DNA of 64,000 bases from Haloprofundus halophilus. GTDB lineage: Archaea; Halobacteriota; Halobacteria; Halobacteriales; Haloferacaceae. Positions 51,431 through 59,775 of this stretch are shown here, piece by piece. The position numbers were made by a program, and so were the translations under genes. Positions within the stretch are counted from its first letter, which is position 1; each line of letters opens with the position of its first letter. The stretch spans positions 124,001-188,000 of the forward strand of contig NZ_QQRR01000002.1 in assembly GCF_003439925.1 (NCBI RefSeq). The letters are read 5' to 3'. The notes under the pieces were generated by a model. That model searched no databases. It was given only the letters and a program-made list of their open reading frames with translations, and was not told the origin of the DNA.

Positions 51431-52735
51431 CTACCTGAAGAACTCCTCGCGCTCGAACGGTTCGTCTTCGCCTTCGACGGCGAGCACGTCGAGGGCGGTG
51501 ACGACGGCGGAGACGCCGAGCAGGTCGGCCAGACTGGGTTCGGTTCGGCCGTCGTCGCCGGAGACGAGTTCCTTGATGTAGAGGCCGCCTTCGCCGTGTA
51601 TCTCGACCGTCGCGTGGCGGTCGTCGACCAGTTCGGCGCTCGCGTCGTAGACGTGCCGCGTTCGCGTGAGGTTCGCGCGTCGGTGGTCGACCCGCTGCGG
51701 CGTGTACTGTTCGATAGTCGCGCCGGTGAGTTCCTCGACGGCCTCCGAGAGCGCCGCCTCGCTCACGTCGGCGTCGAACTCGACTTCGGCGTGGTACGTC
51801 TTGCTCGCGTCCAGTCCCTTCACCCGTTCGACCATGTCGTGTTCGGCGAGGCGGAGTCCCTCGACCTCGACCTTTCCGTCGGCGAACGCGTTGATGTCGC
51901 CTTCGAGGCGCTCGACGTCGACGTCGCGGCGTCGGGGTTCCTTGATTTCGACGACGAACGGGCGACCGGTCCCGAGCATCAGCGCGTCGACGTCCTCGCG
52001 GCCCGCGCCGTGGAACAGCGCCTCGACGCCGTCCATCACGTCGAGGACGAGGGGCGCGCTCAAGCCTTCGACGCTGTCCTCGTAGAGGTAGCCGCTGCCG
52101 CCGCAGTGGTCGCAGGTCTGTCGACCCTGTCGACCGCTGCCGTCGCACTCGCGGCAGGGCCACTCGGTCTGCGGGATGTCGCGGACGAGCTTTCGGTACC
52201 GACCGTAGACGAACGCCGAGTTCACCTCGGTCTCGACGGTGTCGGAGTCGATGTCGAGGACGAACTGCACGTCGGGGCGCTGGAAGTCGACGACGGTGTC
52301 GGTGAGGCGGCCGAACCGCTTGCCGACCTCGCGGTTGAACTCCGATTTGAACGGCTCGCCGGCGTCTCCGGGGAGGCCGGCCATCTCCCGGAGCAGCGCC
52401 TCGTTCTCCTCGACGAGCGGCGGCGCTCGGGTGCCGACCTGGTACGTCTCGAACTCGACAGTCTCGCCCTCGCTTCCGTCGCCGCCCTCGACCGTCGCGG
52501 CGGCGCGCTCGGCCCACTCGTCGAACCGTCCGCAGAGCCCCTCGCAGACCCAGCAGTCGGCGGGGTCGACACTCTCGGGTTCTTCGTCGTCTTCCAACGC
52601 CGCGGCGACGCGGAGCGACCGGCCGCGCTCGGCGTTGGTGAGTCCGTAGCTTCGGTCGGCGAACACCCGGCCCAGACAGGCGTCGCAGAGCGGCCCGCCC
52701 TCGGTCAGCGCGCGCGCGTCGTCGAGAATTCCCAT
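51431..52735 (-). CDS. pus10: tRNA pseudouridine(54/55) synthase Pus10
   Basis: A 434-residue archaeal enzyme that makes pseudouridine in the T loop of tRNA. Zinc-binding Cys pairs in the N-terminal THUMP-containing half: CDAC (17-20) and CWVC (61-64). A DnaJ-like zinc segment CRECDGSGRQGRQTCDHCGG lies at 194-213. The catalytic Asp is probably Asp250 in EDVDALMLGTGRPFVVEIKE. The C-terminal part contains THVYDASAELV-like RTRHVYDASAELVDDRHA and GGLYIKELVSGDDGRTEPSL. The start at 52735 gives MGILDDARAL. Divergent from the DMT transporter. Confidence 0.94.
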   Translation of the reverse strand: MGILDDARALTEGGPLCDACLGRVFADRSYGLTNAERGRSLRVAAALEDDEEPESVDPADCWVCEGLCGRFDEWAERAAATVEGGDGSEGETVEFETYQVGTRAPPLVEENEALLREMAGLPGDAGEPFKSEFNREVGKRFGRLTDTVVDFQRPDVQFVLDIDSDTVETEVNSAFVYGRYRKLVRDIPQTEWPCRECDGSGRQGRQTCDHCGGSGYLYEDSVEGLSAPLVLDVMDGVEALFHGAGREDVDALMLGTGRPFVVEIKEPRRRDVDVERLEGDINAFADGKVEVEGLRLAEHDMVERVKGLDASKTYHAEVEFDADVSEAALSEAVEELTGATIEQYTPQRVDHRRANLTRTRHVYDASAELVDDRHATVEIHGEGGLYIKELVSGDDGRTEPSLADLLGVSAVVTALDVLAVEGEDEPFEREEFFR

Positions 52736-52925
52736 AGACGGTACTCGCGTCGGCGTTCCTTTCCGTCTTGCTATTCGGCGGCCGGCCTCGACGGGCATCC
52801 CCCGGGGCCGCTCGGCGACTCAAACGGTCGTTCACCATGTATCACGGTCCCGGATGAACCGCGGTATCACGACTGCGAGAAGCTTCTTGTGCCCCCGTCT
52901 TTTACGCCCGCTACCACCTATCGGA

Positions 52926-53912
52926 ATGAGCCGCTATCGAAATCTCGCGTTGTTCCTGACGCTCTCGGTCATCTGGGGTACCGCCTATCTCGCAATCGAC
53001 GCCGGTCTGGCGACGCTGCCGCCGGTGCTGTTCGCCGCGCTCCGCTACGACGTCGCGGGCGCGGCGCTGTTCGCCTTCGCGGTCGCCCGCAGCGACCGCT
53101 GGCGGCCGCGCACGTTCGCCGAGTGGCGACTCGTCGCCGTCGGCGGCCTGTTAGTCATCGGGCTGAACTTCGCGTTTCTGTTCTCCGGCCAGCGCTACGT
53201 CGGCGGCTCCATCGCCGCCATCGTCGCCAGTACCGCGCCCGTGCTGACGCCACTCTTCGCCCGGTTTCTGCTGCCCGGCGAGCAACTCGACGCGCGAGGC
53301 GCTGTCGGCGTCCTGCTCGGACTGGCAGGCGTCGTCGTCGTCGCCACCGGCGGGAGCACGCTCGGCGGCGACCTCGTCGGCATCGTTCTCCTCGCGCTGG
53401 CGGCGGTGAGTTTCGCGCTCGGGACGGTCCTCACCGAGCGCTACGACGCACCGCTGTCGCTGGTGCCGACGCAGGCGTGGATGATGCTCGTCGGCGCGGC
53501 GTTCCTCCACGCGGTCAGCGGACTGCTCGGGGAAACCCCACCGCTGGCTCTGTCGTGGACGCCGACCGCCTTCGCCGCGCTCGCGTACCTCGCGCTCGTC
53601 TCCAGCGCCGTCGGCTACGTGCTGTACTTCGACCTGCTCGACCGCCTCGGGGCCGTCGAAATCAGCCTCGTGAAGTACGTCGTCCCCGTCGTCACCGCGC
53701 TCGTCGGCTGGGCGGCGCTCGGCCAGTCGCTCTCCGCGGGCACCGTCGCGGGCTTCGCGCTCATCGTCGGCGGGTTCGCGCTGCTGAAAGGCGGCGACGC
53801 GTTCGACGAAATGGTTCGCCTGCAGGCGCGCGTCGGTCGCGGTTACGACGCCGAGAACGTCTACGTCCCCGACAGCAGCGCCCGGCGTAACACGGCGTTC
53901 GGCGACGACTGA
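52926..53912 (+). CDS. EamA/DMT-superfamily transporter
   Basis: A 328-residue ten-span transporter with two EamA repeats. It starts MSRYRNLALFLTLSVIWGTA, has GGSIAAIVASTAPVLTPLFA at the end of the first repeat and AVEISLVKYVVPVVTALVGW in the second. A hydrophilic ~45-residue C-terminal tail follows the last span. The ATG at 52926 places the first helix directly at the N-terminus; an upstream GTG/ATG extension is unlikely. CTTTTACGCC at about 52898-52907 is box A about 25 nt upstream. Substrate unknown. Confidence 0.9.
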   Translation: MSRYRNLALFLTLSVIWGTAYLAIDAGLATLPPVLFAALRYDVAGAALFAFAVARSDRWRPRTFAEWRLVAVGGLLVIGLNFAFLFSGQRYVGGSIAAIVASTAPVLTPLFARFLLPGEQLDARGAVGVLLGLAGVVVVATGGSTLGGDLVGIVLLALAAVSFALGTVLTERYDAPLSLVPTQAWMMLVGAAFLHAVSGLLGETPPLALSWTPTAFAALAYLALVSSAVGYVLYFDLLDRLGAVEISLVKYVVPVVTALVGWAALGQSLSAGTVAGFALIVGGFALLKGGDAFDEMVRLQARVGRGYDAENVYVPDSSARRNTAFGDD

Positions 53913-54104
53913 GGAGACTGACGCAAGTCAACTGGGAACCTCGTGCGGTGAGGTGCCTCAACCGTCGTCGGCAGCGTCCGGCCCACCCCGATGTTCGGTT
54001 CGAGCGACCACCACGCGGTGTTCGGATTGACGACAGGTCACGGTTACGCCGAACTCGACGGTGCGCAGTTTCCTGTGCGGAGCTAATCGACCAGTCGACG
54101 ACCC

Positions 54105-54425
54105 CTACACGAGCGGGCTCGCATCGTCACCGAACCCGCTTCCGTACGTCTCAACGACTTCCGTAACGGTGACCTCGTACGCATCGTACCACTCCGTCCA
54201 CCGCTGCTTCGCGCGTTTGTGGTCCGCATCCGCTCCAAACGACTCGAGCGCGTCCGACGACTCCCAGTAGTAGACGACGAGAACCTCCTCGTCGTCCGGC
54301 GCGTGCCACGTCTGCTTGCCCAGATATCCCTCCGTGTCCTCGGCAGCCGCCTGTATCACGTTGTTCAACTCGTGAAACTCCGCATCGTACTCGCCGGGAG
54401 CGAGGCGGAACGTTACCAAATACAT
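54105..54425 (-). CDS. Antibiotic biosynthesis monooxygenase (ABM)-like small protein
   Basis: A 106-residue dimeric alpha-beta-barrel protein: YLVTFRLAPGEYDAEFHELN as first strand and helix, TEGYLGKQTWHAPDDEEVLV, VYYWESSDALESFGADADHK and a final strand YEVTVTEVVETYG. Family members include quinol monooxygenases and heme-degrading enzymes, but many only have a structural match. The ATG at 54425 starts directly on the first strand. Divergent from the PLP enzyme gene 209 nt away. Confidence 0.85.
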   Translation of the reverse strand: MYLVTFRLAPGEYDAEFHELNNVIQAAAEDTEGYLGKQTWHAPDDEEVLVVYYWESSDALESFGADADHKRAKQRWTEWYDAYEVTVTEVVETYGSGFGDDASPLV

Positions 54426-54633
54426 CTGGACTATCCAGTCGTCCGCGGGAACAAGACGCTTCCCCCCGCGAGCAGACGACGGTTGGGCCCACCGACTCGC
54501 CGACCCATCGCTGAGGCGGGTTTGGGTCTCTGGCCACCCTCGCCGGAAACTCCACACCTATTTTCCGCGACTGAGAACAGCCCTCTGAACGCTTCTCTAA
54601 ATCGAGGTCGAGAGGTTCCGTGGTGAGTATTCG

Positions 54634-55818
54634 ATGACACGACACGACAACCAGTCCGACAGGAACCGATTCGCGACCATCGCAGTCGGCGCAGCCAAAG
54701 CCGAGACGCATCCTCGCGGGGATGGAACGAACGACGTCGTCCCGCCGCTCCACCTCTCGACCACGTTCGAGTGGACCAGCGGGGAGGACGCCAACGAACA
54801 CGACTATTCGCGCGAGAGCAATCCGACCCGGGCAGCGCTCGAAGAGCAGTTAGCCCGCCTCGAAGGCGGCGAACACGGATTGGCGTTCGCCTCCGGAATG
54901 GCCGCCACGTCGACGACGATGCTGTCGCTGGTCCCCCCGGGAGGCCACGTCGTCTCCTCGGACTCCGTCTATAGCGGAACCGAAAAGCTCCTCACGGAAC
55001 ACATGGCCGGACATCTCGGCGTCGACGTCGATTTCGTTGACGTCCGCGACCCCGACAACGTCGCCGATGCAGTCGACGCGAACACGGACCTCATCTGGGC
55101 AGAGACACCGTCGAACCCCTTGATTCGGCTGTGCGATATCCGAACGATAGCCGATATCGCCGACGACCACGATGCGCTGTTCGGCGTGGACAGCACCTTT
55201 GCGAGTCCGTACTACCAGGCTCCACTCGAACTGGGTGCCGACGTCGTCGTTCACAGCACTACCAAGTATCTCAACGGGCACTCCGACTCGATCGGCGGAG
55301 CCGTTATCACCGACGACGGGGAGGTTTTCGAGCGATTGGCGTTCGCACAGCGGGTCGGGCTCGGGAATATGCTTTCGCCGTTCGACTGCTACCTCGTTGC
55401 GAGAGGCATCAAGACGCTGCCCGCGCGGATGGAACACCACGAGAAAAACGCGACGGCGGTTGCCCGGTTCCTCGAAAGCCACGACCGGGTCGCTCGTGTC
55501 CGCTATCCGGGTCTCGAAAGCCACCCGCAACACGGTCTGGCGAGCGAGCAGATGTCGGGGTACGGCGGAATGCTCTCCTTCGAGTTCGACGGCACACTCG
55601 TCGAACTGGAGGCGTTCGTCGAGGGACTCGAACTGTTCACGCCGGGAGCGAGTCTCGGTGGTGTCGAGAGCCTCATCGAGGTACCGTCGCTGATGATTCC
55701 CGACGAGTTCAGTCGTAGTGCGGACTCAGCGGAGATTCCCGAGACGTTGGTCCGGGTATCCGTTGGTCTCGAAGACGCCGACGACCTCTGCGAGGATCTC
55801 CGGACGGCGCTCCCGTAA
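54634..55818 (+). CDS. Cys/Met-metabolism PLP-dependent enzyme (cystathionine gamma-synthase/lyase-like)
   Basis: A 394-residue trans-sulfuration-family enzyme. The PLP lysine is Lys211 in VVVHSTTKYLNGHSD. Other blocks: DYSRESNPTRAALEEQLARL, AFASGMAATSTTMLSL, WAETPSNPLIRLCDI with Asp186 region FGVDSTFASPYYQ, and SLGGVESLIEVPS near the C-terminus. It could be cystathionine gamma-synthase, gamma-lyase or O-acetylhomoserine sulfhydrylase; sequence alone does not separate them. Its GC at third positions is somewhat lower than that of neighbours. Isolated gene. Confidence 0.9.
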   Translation: MTRHDNQSDRNRFATIAVGAAKAETHPRGDGTNDVVPPLHLSTTFEWTSGEDANEHDYSRESNPTRAALEEQLARLEGGEHGLAFASGMAATSTTMLSLVPPGGHVVSSDSVYSGTEKLLTEHMAGHLGVDVDFVDVRDPDNVADAVDANTDLIWAETPSNPLIRLCDIRTIADIADDHDALFGVDSTFASPYYQAPLELGADVVVHSTTKYLNGHSDSIGGAVITDDGEVFERLAFAQRVGLGNMLSPFDCYLVARGIKTLPARMEHHEKNATAVARFLESHDRVARVRYPGLESHPQHGLASEQMSGYGGMLSFEFDGTLVELEAFVEGLELFTPGASLGGVESLIEVPSLMIPDEFSRSADSAEIPETLVRVSVGLEDADDLCEDLRTALP

Positions 55819-55971
55819 CCTCGGCCCCGTTCGTCGTACCCGATTGCTGGGTCGACCGACGTGGATGCGAGTGACGAACTGCTGCAGACACCCCTGCATT
55901 CAGTACGCCGTTAGTATCGACCGAAACGTAGTCTACGCCCCGAAAACTGGCGAAATCGAGCCGGTGAGCTG

Positions 55972-56514
55972 TCAGACCAACCGCCCCACGAGCCACAGCA
56001 CCGCCAGCGTCGACACGACACCGAGCGCGAGCAACAGGACGAACAGCCCGCCCACGACGACTGTGAAGAACCGTCGGTCCACCTCGCCCGCTTGCGGGTC
56101 GGCGCGGCGCGCCTCGGCGAGACGGACGTTTCTGGCGTTCGCCTTCCACACCGCGTCGAAGAGGTCGCCGACGACGGGGACCGACCCGACGACGGCGTCG
56201 ACGGCGAGGTTGAACAGCATCCGAAGCACCGTCACCTTCGGAACCCCGAGGTAGGCCGCCTCGGCGACGATGTACGCCGACACCGCGGTGATTGGAACGT
56301 CGCCGACGACGGGAATCAAGCCGATTATCGGGTCGAGACCGATGCGGTAGTTCGTCCCCGGAATCCGAATCGAGTTGTCGAGGAGGCGGCCGAGGCGTCG
56401 CAGTCGACGGAGCGTCTCCGCGTGCTCGGCGACTCGGCCCGCTGATTCGAGGCCGGTTGCAGCGTCGGCACTCTCGACGGCGTCGGGTCGTGTTGGCTCC
56501 GCCGCGTCGTTCAC
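55972..56514 (-). CDS. DUF4112 membrane protein
   Basis: A 180-residue protein with the DUF4112 core: RRLRRLGRLLDNSIRIPGTN, YRIGLDPIIGLIPVVGD, and SVPVVGDLFDAVWKANARN, plus a C-terminal membrane helix VVVGGLFVLLLALGVVSTLA. Two hydrophobic re-entrant-like segments sit in the core (GLIPVVGDVPITAVSAYIVA and the matching repeat). It starts with GTG at 56514. Function unknown. Confidence 0.9.
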   Translation of the reverse strand: MNDAAEPTRPDAVESADAATGLESAGRVAEHAETLRRLRRLGRLLDNSIRIPGTNYRIGLDPIIGLIPVVGDVPITAVSAYIVAEAAYLGVPKVTVLRMLFNLAVDAVVGSVPVVGDLFDAVWKANARNVRLAEARRADPQAGEVDRRFFTVVVGGLFVLLLALGVVSTLAVLWLVGRLV

Positions 56515-56615
56515 ACGAGCGACTCAACGCCGAACGCCAAAACGTCTCGGCGAGTGGCGTTCGAACTCACCGGCCGTCGCGCCGAGCGGTCGTTACCGAC
56601 AGCTCTGCTCGGAAA

Positions 56616-57482
56616 CTAGCCGAGCCGCGAGACCAGTCGCGCGAATCGAGACGGAAGCGTCCGGTGCCGCTTCGCCATAATCACCGAACTCGACGATTCT
56701 CGACCGATTTGCTCGGGGAGCGACCCGACCAACGACCGTCGGAACAGGCCGTCGGACGCCGCACCGAGAACGACGAGGTCACAGTTCGAGGACTGCTCGA
56801 CGATGGCGTCGACGGTCGATCCGCTCTCGAGTATCTCCTGGGTGATCGTCGACACGCCGACGAAATCCGCGATGACGCGGGCGAGTGTCTCTTCGCGTTG
56901 TCGTTGCTGTTGCGTCGCGTCCCCCGGTGCGTGGACGGTCACGACGTGAACCGCCGCGTCGTGGACCCGTGCGAGGGACCCGGCGACAGTCGCCGCCAAC
57001 TCGGTGTTCGGTCCGCCGGCGACGGGCAGTAAGATTCTCTCGAGTTCCTCGCTGCGGTCCATCCGTTGGACGAGCACGTCGCAGGACGCGTCTCGAAGCA
57101 CTTCGTCGAGGTGCGACCCCAGAACGAGGTCTCGGCGACGGGGGCGGCCTCGCCACCCCACGAGAATCGTCCGAACTCGTCGGTCTTCGGCGGCGCTGAG
57201 GATACCACTCGATATCGAGCGGGCGAACCGGATGCGACTGGAGACGTCGAGTTCGGGGTCGACCAGGTCAGAGGCATAGGTGAGAATCTCGCGTTCGTCG
57301 TCGACGAGTCGTTCACCTTCTGAGAGCGGCAGCTGGTCCGGCACTTCGACGACCGTCAGGAGTTCGAGTGCGAGTTGCTGGTCGGTGGCGAGGTCGGCGG
57401 CCGTCGAGACTAACTGGTCCGCCGTCTCCGGGTTCGCGATCGGAACGAGAATCGACCGTTCTCTGGAACGCGTCGACCTCAT
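56616..57482 (-). CDS. Tandem universal stress protein (two UspA domains)
   Basis: A 288-residue two-domain USP: domain 1 begins RSILVPIANPETADQLVSTA (about 9-140), domain 2 begins ERILLPVAGGPNTELAATVA (about 147-280). The nucleotide-binding loop in the second half reads GAASDGLFRRSLVGSLPEQI, close to G-2x-G-9x-GS but with altered spacing; the first reads GWRGRPRRRDLVLGSHLDEV. USP partners often sit beside cation/proton antiporters. It is the last gene of a four-gene unit with two CPA2 antiporters and a KhtT-like protein, 70 nt after the latter. Confidence 0.88.
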   Translation of the reverse strand: MRSTRSRERSILVPIANPETADQLVSTAADLATDQQLALELLTVVEVPDQLPLSEGERLVDDEREILTYASDLVDPELDVSSRIRFARSISSGILSAAEDRRVRTILVGWRGRPRRRDLVLGSHLDEVLRDASCDVLVQRMDRSEELERILLPVAGGPNTELAATVAGSLARVHDAAVHVVTVHAPGDATQQQRQREETLARVIADFVGVSTITQEILESGSTVDAIVEQSSNCDLVVLGAASDGLFRRSLVGSLPEQIGRESSSSVIMAKRHRTLPSRFARLVSRLG

Positions 57483-57552
57483 CGGCTCGCGCCCCTCTCG
57501 TACTGCGTGATTGGTGTGAGATGTCGCCGCTTCGTCGGAGTCTCGTGGAACA

Positions 57553-58029
57553 TTAGCTCAGGAATCGGTCCAAGGCGGCGTGTTGGTCCTCGTCTCCGAC
57601 CGCCACGAGAACGTCGTCTCCGTGTATCGTCTCGTCTCTGCTCGGGTTCGAAAGCGTTCGGCCGCCGCGCTGGATGGCGATGATGGAGACGCCGGTTTCA
57701 CTTCGTATGTTCGAGTCGGCGATTGTCTGTCCGGCGACCGGCGAGTCGGACGCGACGTGTATCCACCGAACCCGGCTCTCGTCGAACACGTCTTCGAGGT
57801 CCTGACCGACCGGCTGAAAGTACGTCCCGTTGAAGATGCCGGCCAACTTCTGTGCCTCCGACTCGGACAGCTCGAAGAGCTTGTCGCTGTCGACGCCTCC
57901 ATCTCCGTTCCAGAACGTCTCCCGAGTGCCGTCGTTGTGCAGGACGATGACGAACTCACCGTCCTCGTCTTCGAACTCGACGTTGTACCGGATACCGATT
58001 CCCGGTAGTTGCGTTTCGCGGACTCTCAT
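57553..58029 (-). CDS. KhtT-like antiporter regulatory subunit with RCK_C (TrkA-C) domain
   Basis: A 158-residue cytosolic protein. Residues ~1-70 resemble the KhtT N-terminal domain (VRETQLPGIGIRYNVEFEDE, FVIVLHNDGTRETFW), and ~80-158 form an RCK_C domain (VRWIHVASDSPVAGQTIADS, NIRSETGVSIIAIQRGGRTL, ETIHGDDVLVAVGDEDQHAA). In bacteria KhtT gates the KhtU K+/H+ antiporter in response to pH or c-di-AMP; here it lies 96 nt after the second antiporter gene and probably regulates it. Confidence 0.88.
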   Translation of the reverse strand: MRVRETQLPGIGIRYNVEFEDEDGEFVIVLHNDGTRETFWNGDGGVDSDKLFELSESEAQKLAGIFNGTYFQPVGQDLEDVFDESRVRWIHVASDSPVAGQTIADSNIRSETGVSIIAIQRGGRTLSNPSRDETIHGDDVLVAVGDEDQHAALDRFLS

Positions 58030-58125
58030 GGGGTCACGTTCGTTCGGCCCGGATATGTGTGTTCGGCCCGCCCGAAACGTGTCCGATTCGGTCGATACGT
58101 GTACGACCCACTTCGGGCGTGTTCG

Positions 58126-59775
58126 TCATCGAAACTCGGTCTCGACGTCGAGGCGACGCGCATTCTGCGAGCGGACTTCGTCGGGAGTCGCGTGTTCGTC
58201 GAGTATCGCGCGGATCTTCTCCAGGAGCCGCTCGGACGCGAGGAAGTCGGGAACGAGTACGTAGTCGGCACCTCGTTCGAGCAACTCGACGGACTCGTCG
58301 ACGCGGCCGGCCCGAAGGACGACGTCGGCGTCGGTCTCGAGGTCGAGAATCTGTCGGGAGATACGTTCATCGGAAACCGTCGAGAGTATCAGCTTCGCGT
58401 TGTCGACGTTGACTCTATCCCAGGTCGATTCACTCACGGCGTCGCCGAAGAGGTGATTCTCGTGTTCGGTCGCGAGTCGGTGACGGTCGGGATCGTGTTC
58501 GACGACGACGAACGGCTGCCCCTCCGCTTCGCACGTCCGGGCGGCGAGCGTCCCGAGTCGCCCGTAGCCGACGACGACGACGTGGTCTCGAAGCTCCGGG
58601 TCGACGGCGCTGCGTGCCTCCAACTTCGCGTGCGACGACTGAAGCGGCACGACTCGACCGAGCAGTCGGTACAGGTCGTCGCCGTACTGCCGCGTCACCG
58701 TCGACGTGACCATCGTCACCGCCGCGACGAGGATGATTGCCTCGAACAGCGCCTCCTGGATACGGCCGAGTACCAGCGCCTGGATGGCGATGATGAGCGC
58801 GAACTCACTCACCTGGTCGAGTCCGAAACTCGTGAGCGACGCGGTGCGGGGTTCGTACCCCTGATACAGCAGCGCGTAGATCGTCACGAGCGGTTTGAGC
58901 ACGACAATAGCGAGCACGAGGACGCCCGCGAGCGCGAGGACCCGCGGCGACGGAACCGCGACCAGACTCCCGAGCGTGACGAAAAACACCGCCGCGAAGA
59001 AGTCGTCGAACGACTCGAGTCCCGCTTCGAGCGCTAACTTCCCCGGGAACTCTCGTGTGACCGCCAATCCCGCGGCGAACGCACCGACGACGATCGAGAC
59101 GCCGGTGAACTCGGCCAGACTGATGAACCCCAAGAGCAGGGCAACGCCGGTGAGGATGACGAGTTCGTCGGAGTCTCCCGACAACGAGACGAGCAGGTCG
59201 AAGAGGTAAACGCGGACGAGTGCGGCGACGATGAGGATGACGACACCGTAGCCGAGTTTGAGCGCGATTCCGTCGGGGGTGAACGCTTCGGCGCTCAGTA
59301 CGAGAATGAGCACGACGGCGAACAGGTCCTGTACGAAGTGAACCGAGGAGATGAGCCGTCCCTGGACCAGGTTACTGCGGATGTCGTGGAGCGCGAGTTC
59401 GCGGCCGACGAGCGACGAACTGAGCGCGGCCGCACTCGCGAAGTACACCGCGTTGAGCGAGTCGAGTCCGAGCAGTCGCCCGAGCGCGTACACGAGTCCC
59501 CCGACCAGAAGCACCTGCCCGGCAGCCACGTGTTCGCTGTCGCGGGCGACCGCCCGGAACCGCTTCGGATCGACTTCGACGCCGAAGGCGAACACGAGGA
59601 AGGCGATTCCCCACTGTGCCAGTTCCAGCGTCGTTCCCTCGGGGACGAACGGCGCGAGCGCCATCCCCGTGATGATGTAGACGGGGACCGCCGGGATGCC
59701 GAAGCGCGTCGCGACGAGCAGGAATATCGCGGCGACGATGAAGATCAGCGCGAGCGGCGTCAGCAGTTCAGCCAT
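58126..59775 (-). CDS. CPA2 cation:proton antiporter with TrkA-N domain (second of a pair)
   Basis: A 549-residue protein: about 12 membrane spans (~5-380) and a C-terminal RCK/TrkA-N domain. Antiporter marks: FVFAFGVEVDPKRFRAVARD, SAAALSSSLVGRELALHDIR, TGVSIVVGAFAAGLAVTREF and FGLDQVSEFALIIAIQALVL. The RCK domain has a canonical dinucleotide loop HVVVVGYGRLGTLAARTCEA, then FVVVEHDPDRHRL, with Glu-type acid after strand 2 (NAD-like). The start at 59775 (MAELLTPLAL) overlaps the preceding antiporter gene by 8 nt; a GTG nine bases upstream is possible. Confidence 0.92.
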   Translation of the reverse strand: MAELLTPLALIFIVAAIFLLVATRFGIPAVPVYIITGMALAPFVPEGTTLELAQWGIAFLVFAFGVEVDPKRFRAVARDSEHVAAGQVLLVGGLVYALGRLLGLDSLNAVYFASAAALSSSLVGRELALHDIRSNLVQGRLISSVHFVQDLFAVVLILVLSAEAFTPDGIALKLGYGVVILIVAALVRVYLFDLLVSLSGDSDELVILTGVALLLGFISLAEFTGVSIVVGAFAAGLAVTREFPGKLALEAGLESFDDFFAAVFFVTLGSLVAVPSPRVLALAGVLVLAIVVLKPLVTIYALLYQGYEPRTASLTSFGLDQVSEFALIIAIQALVLGRIQEALFEAIILVAAVTMVTSTVTRQYGDDLYRLLGRVVPLQSSHAKLEARSAVDPELRDHVVVVGYGRLGTLAARTCEAEGQPFVVVEHDPDRHRLATEHENHLFGDAVSESTWDRVNVDNAKLILSTVSDERISRQILDLETDADVVLRAGRVDESVELLERGADYVLVPDFLASERLLEKIRAILDEHATPDEVRSQNARRLDVETEFR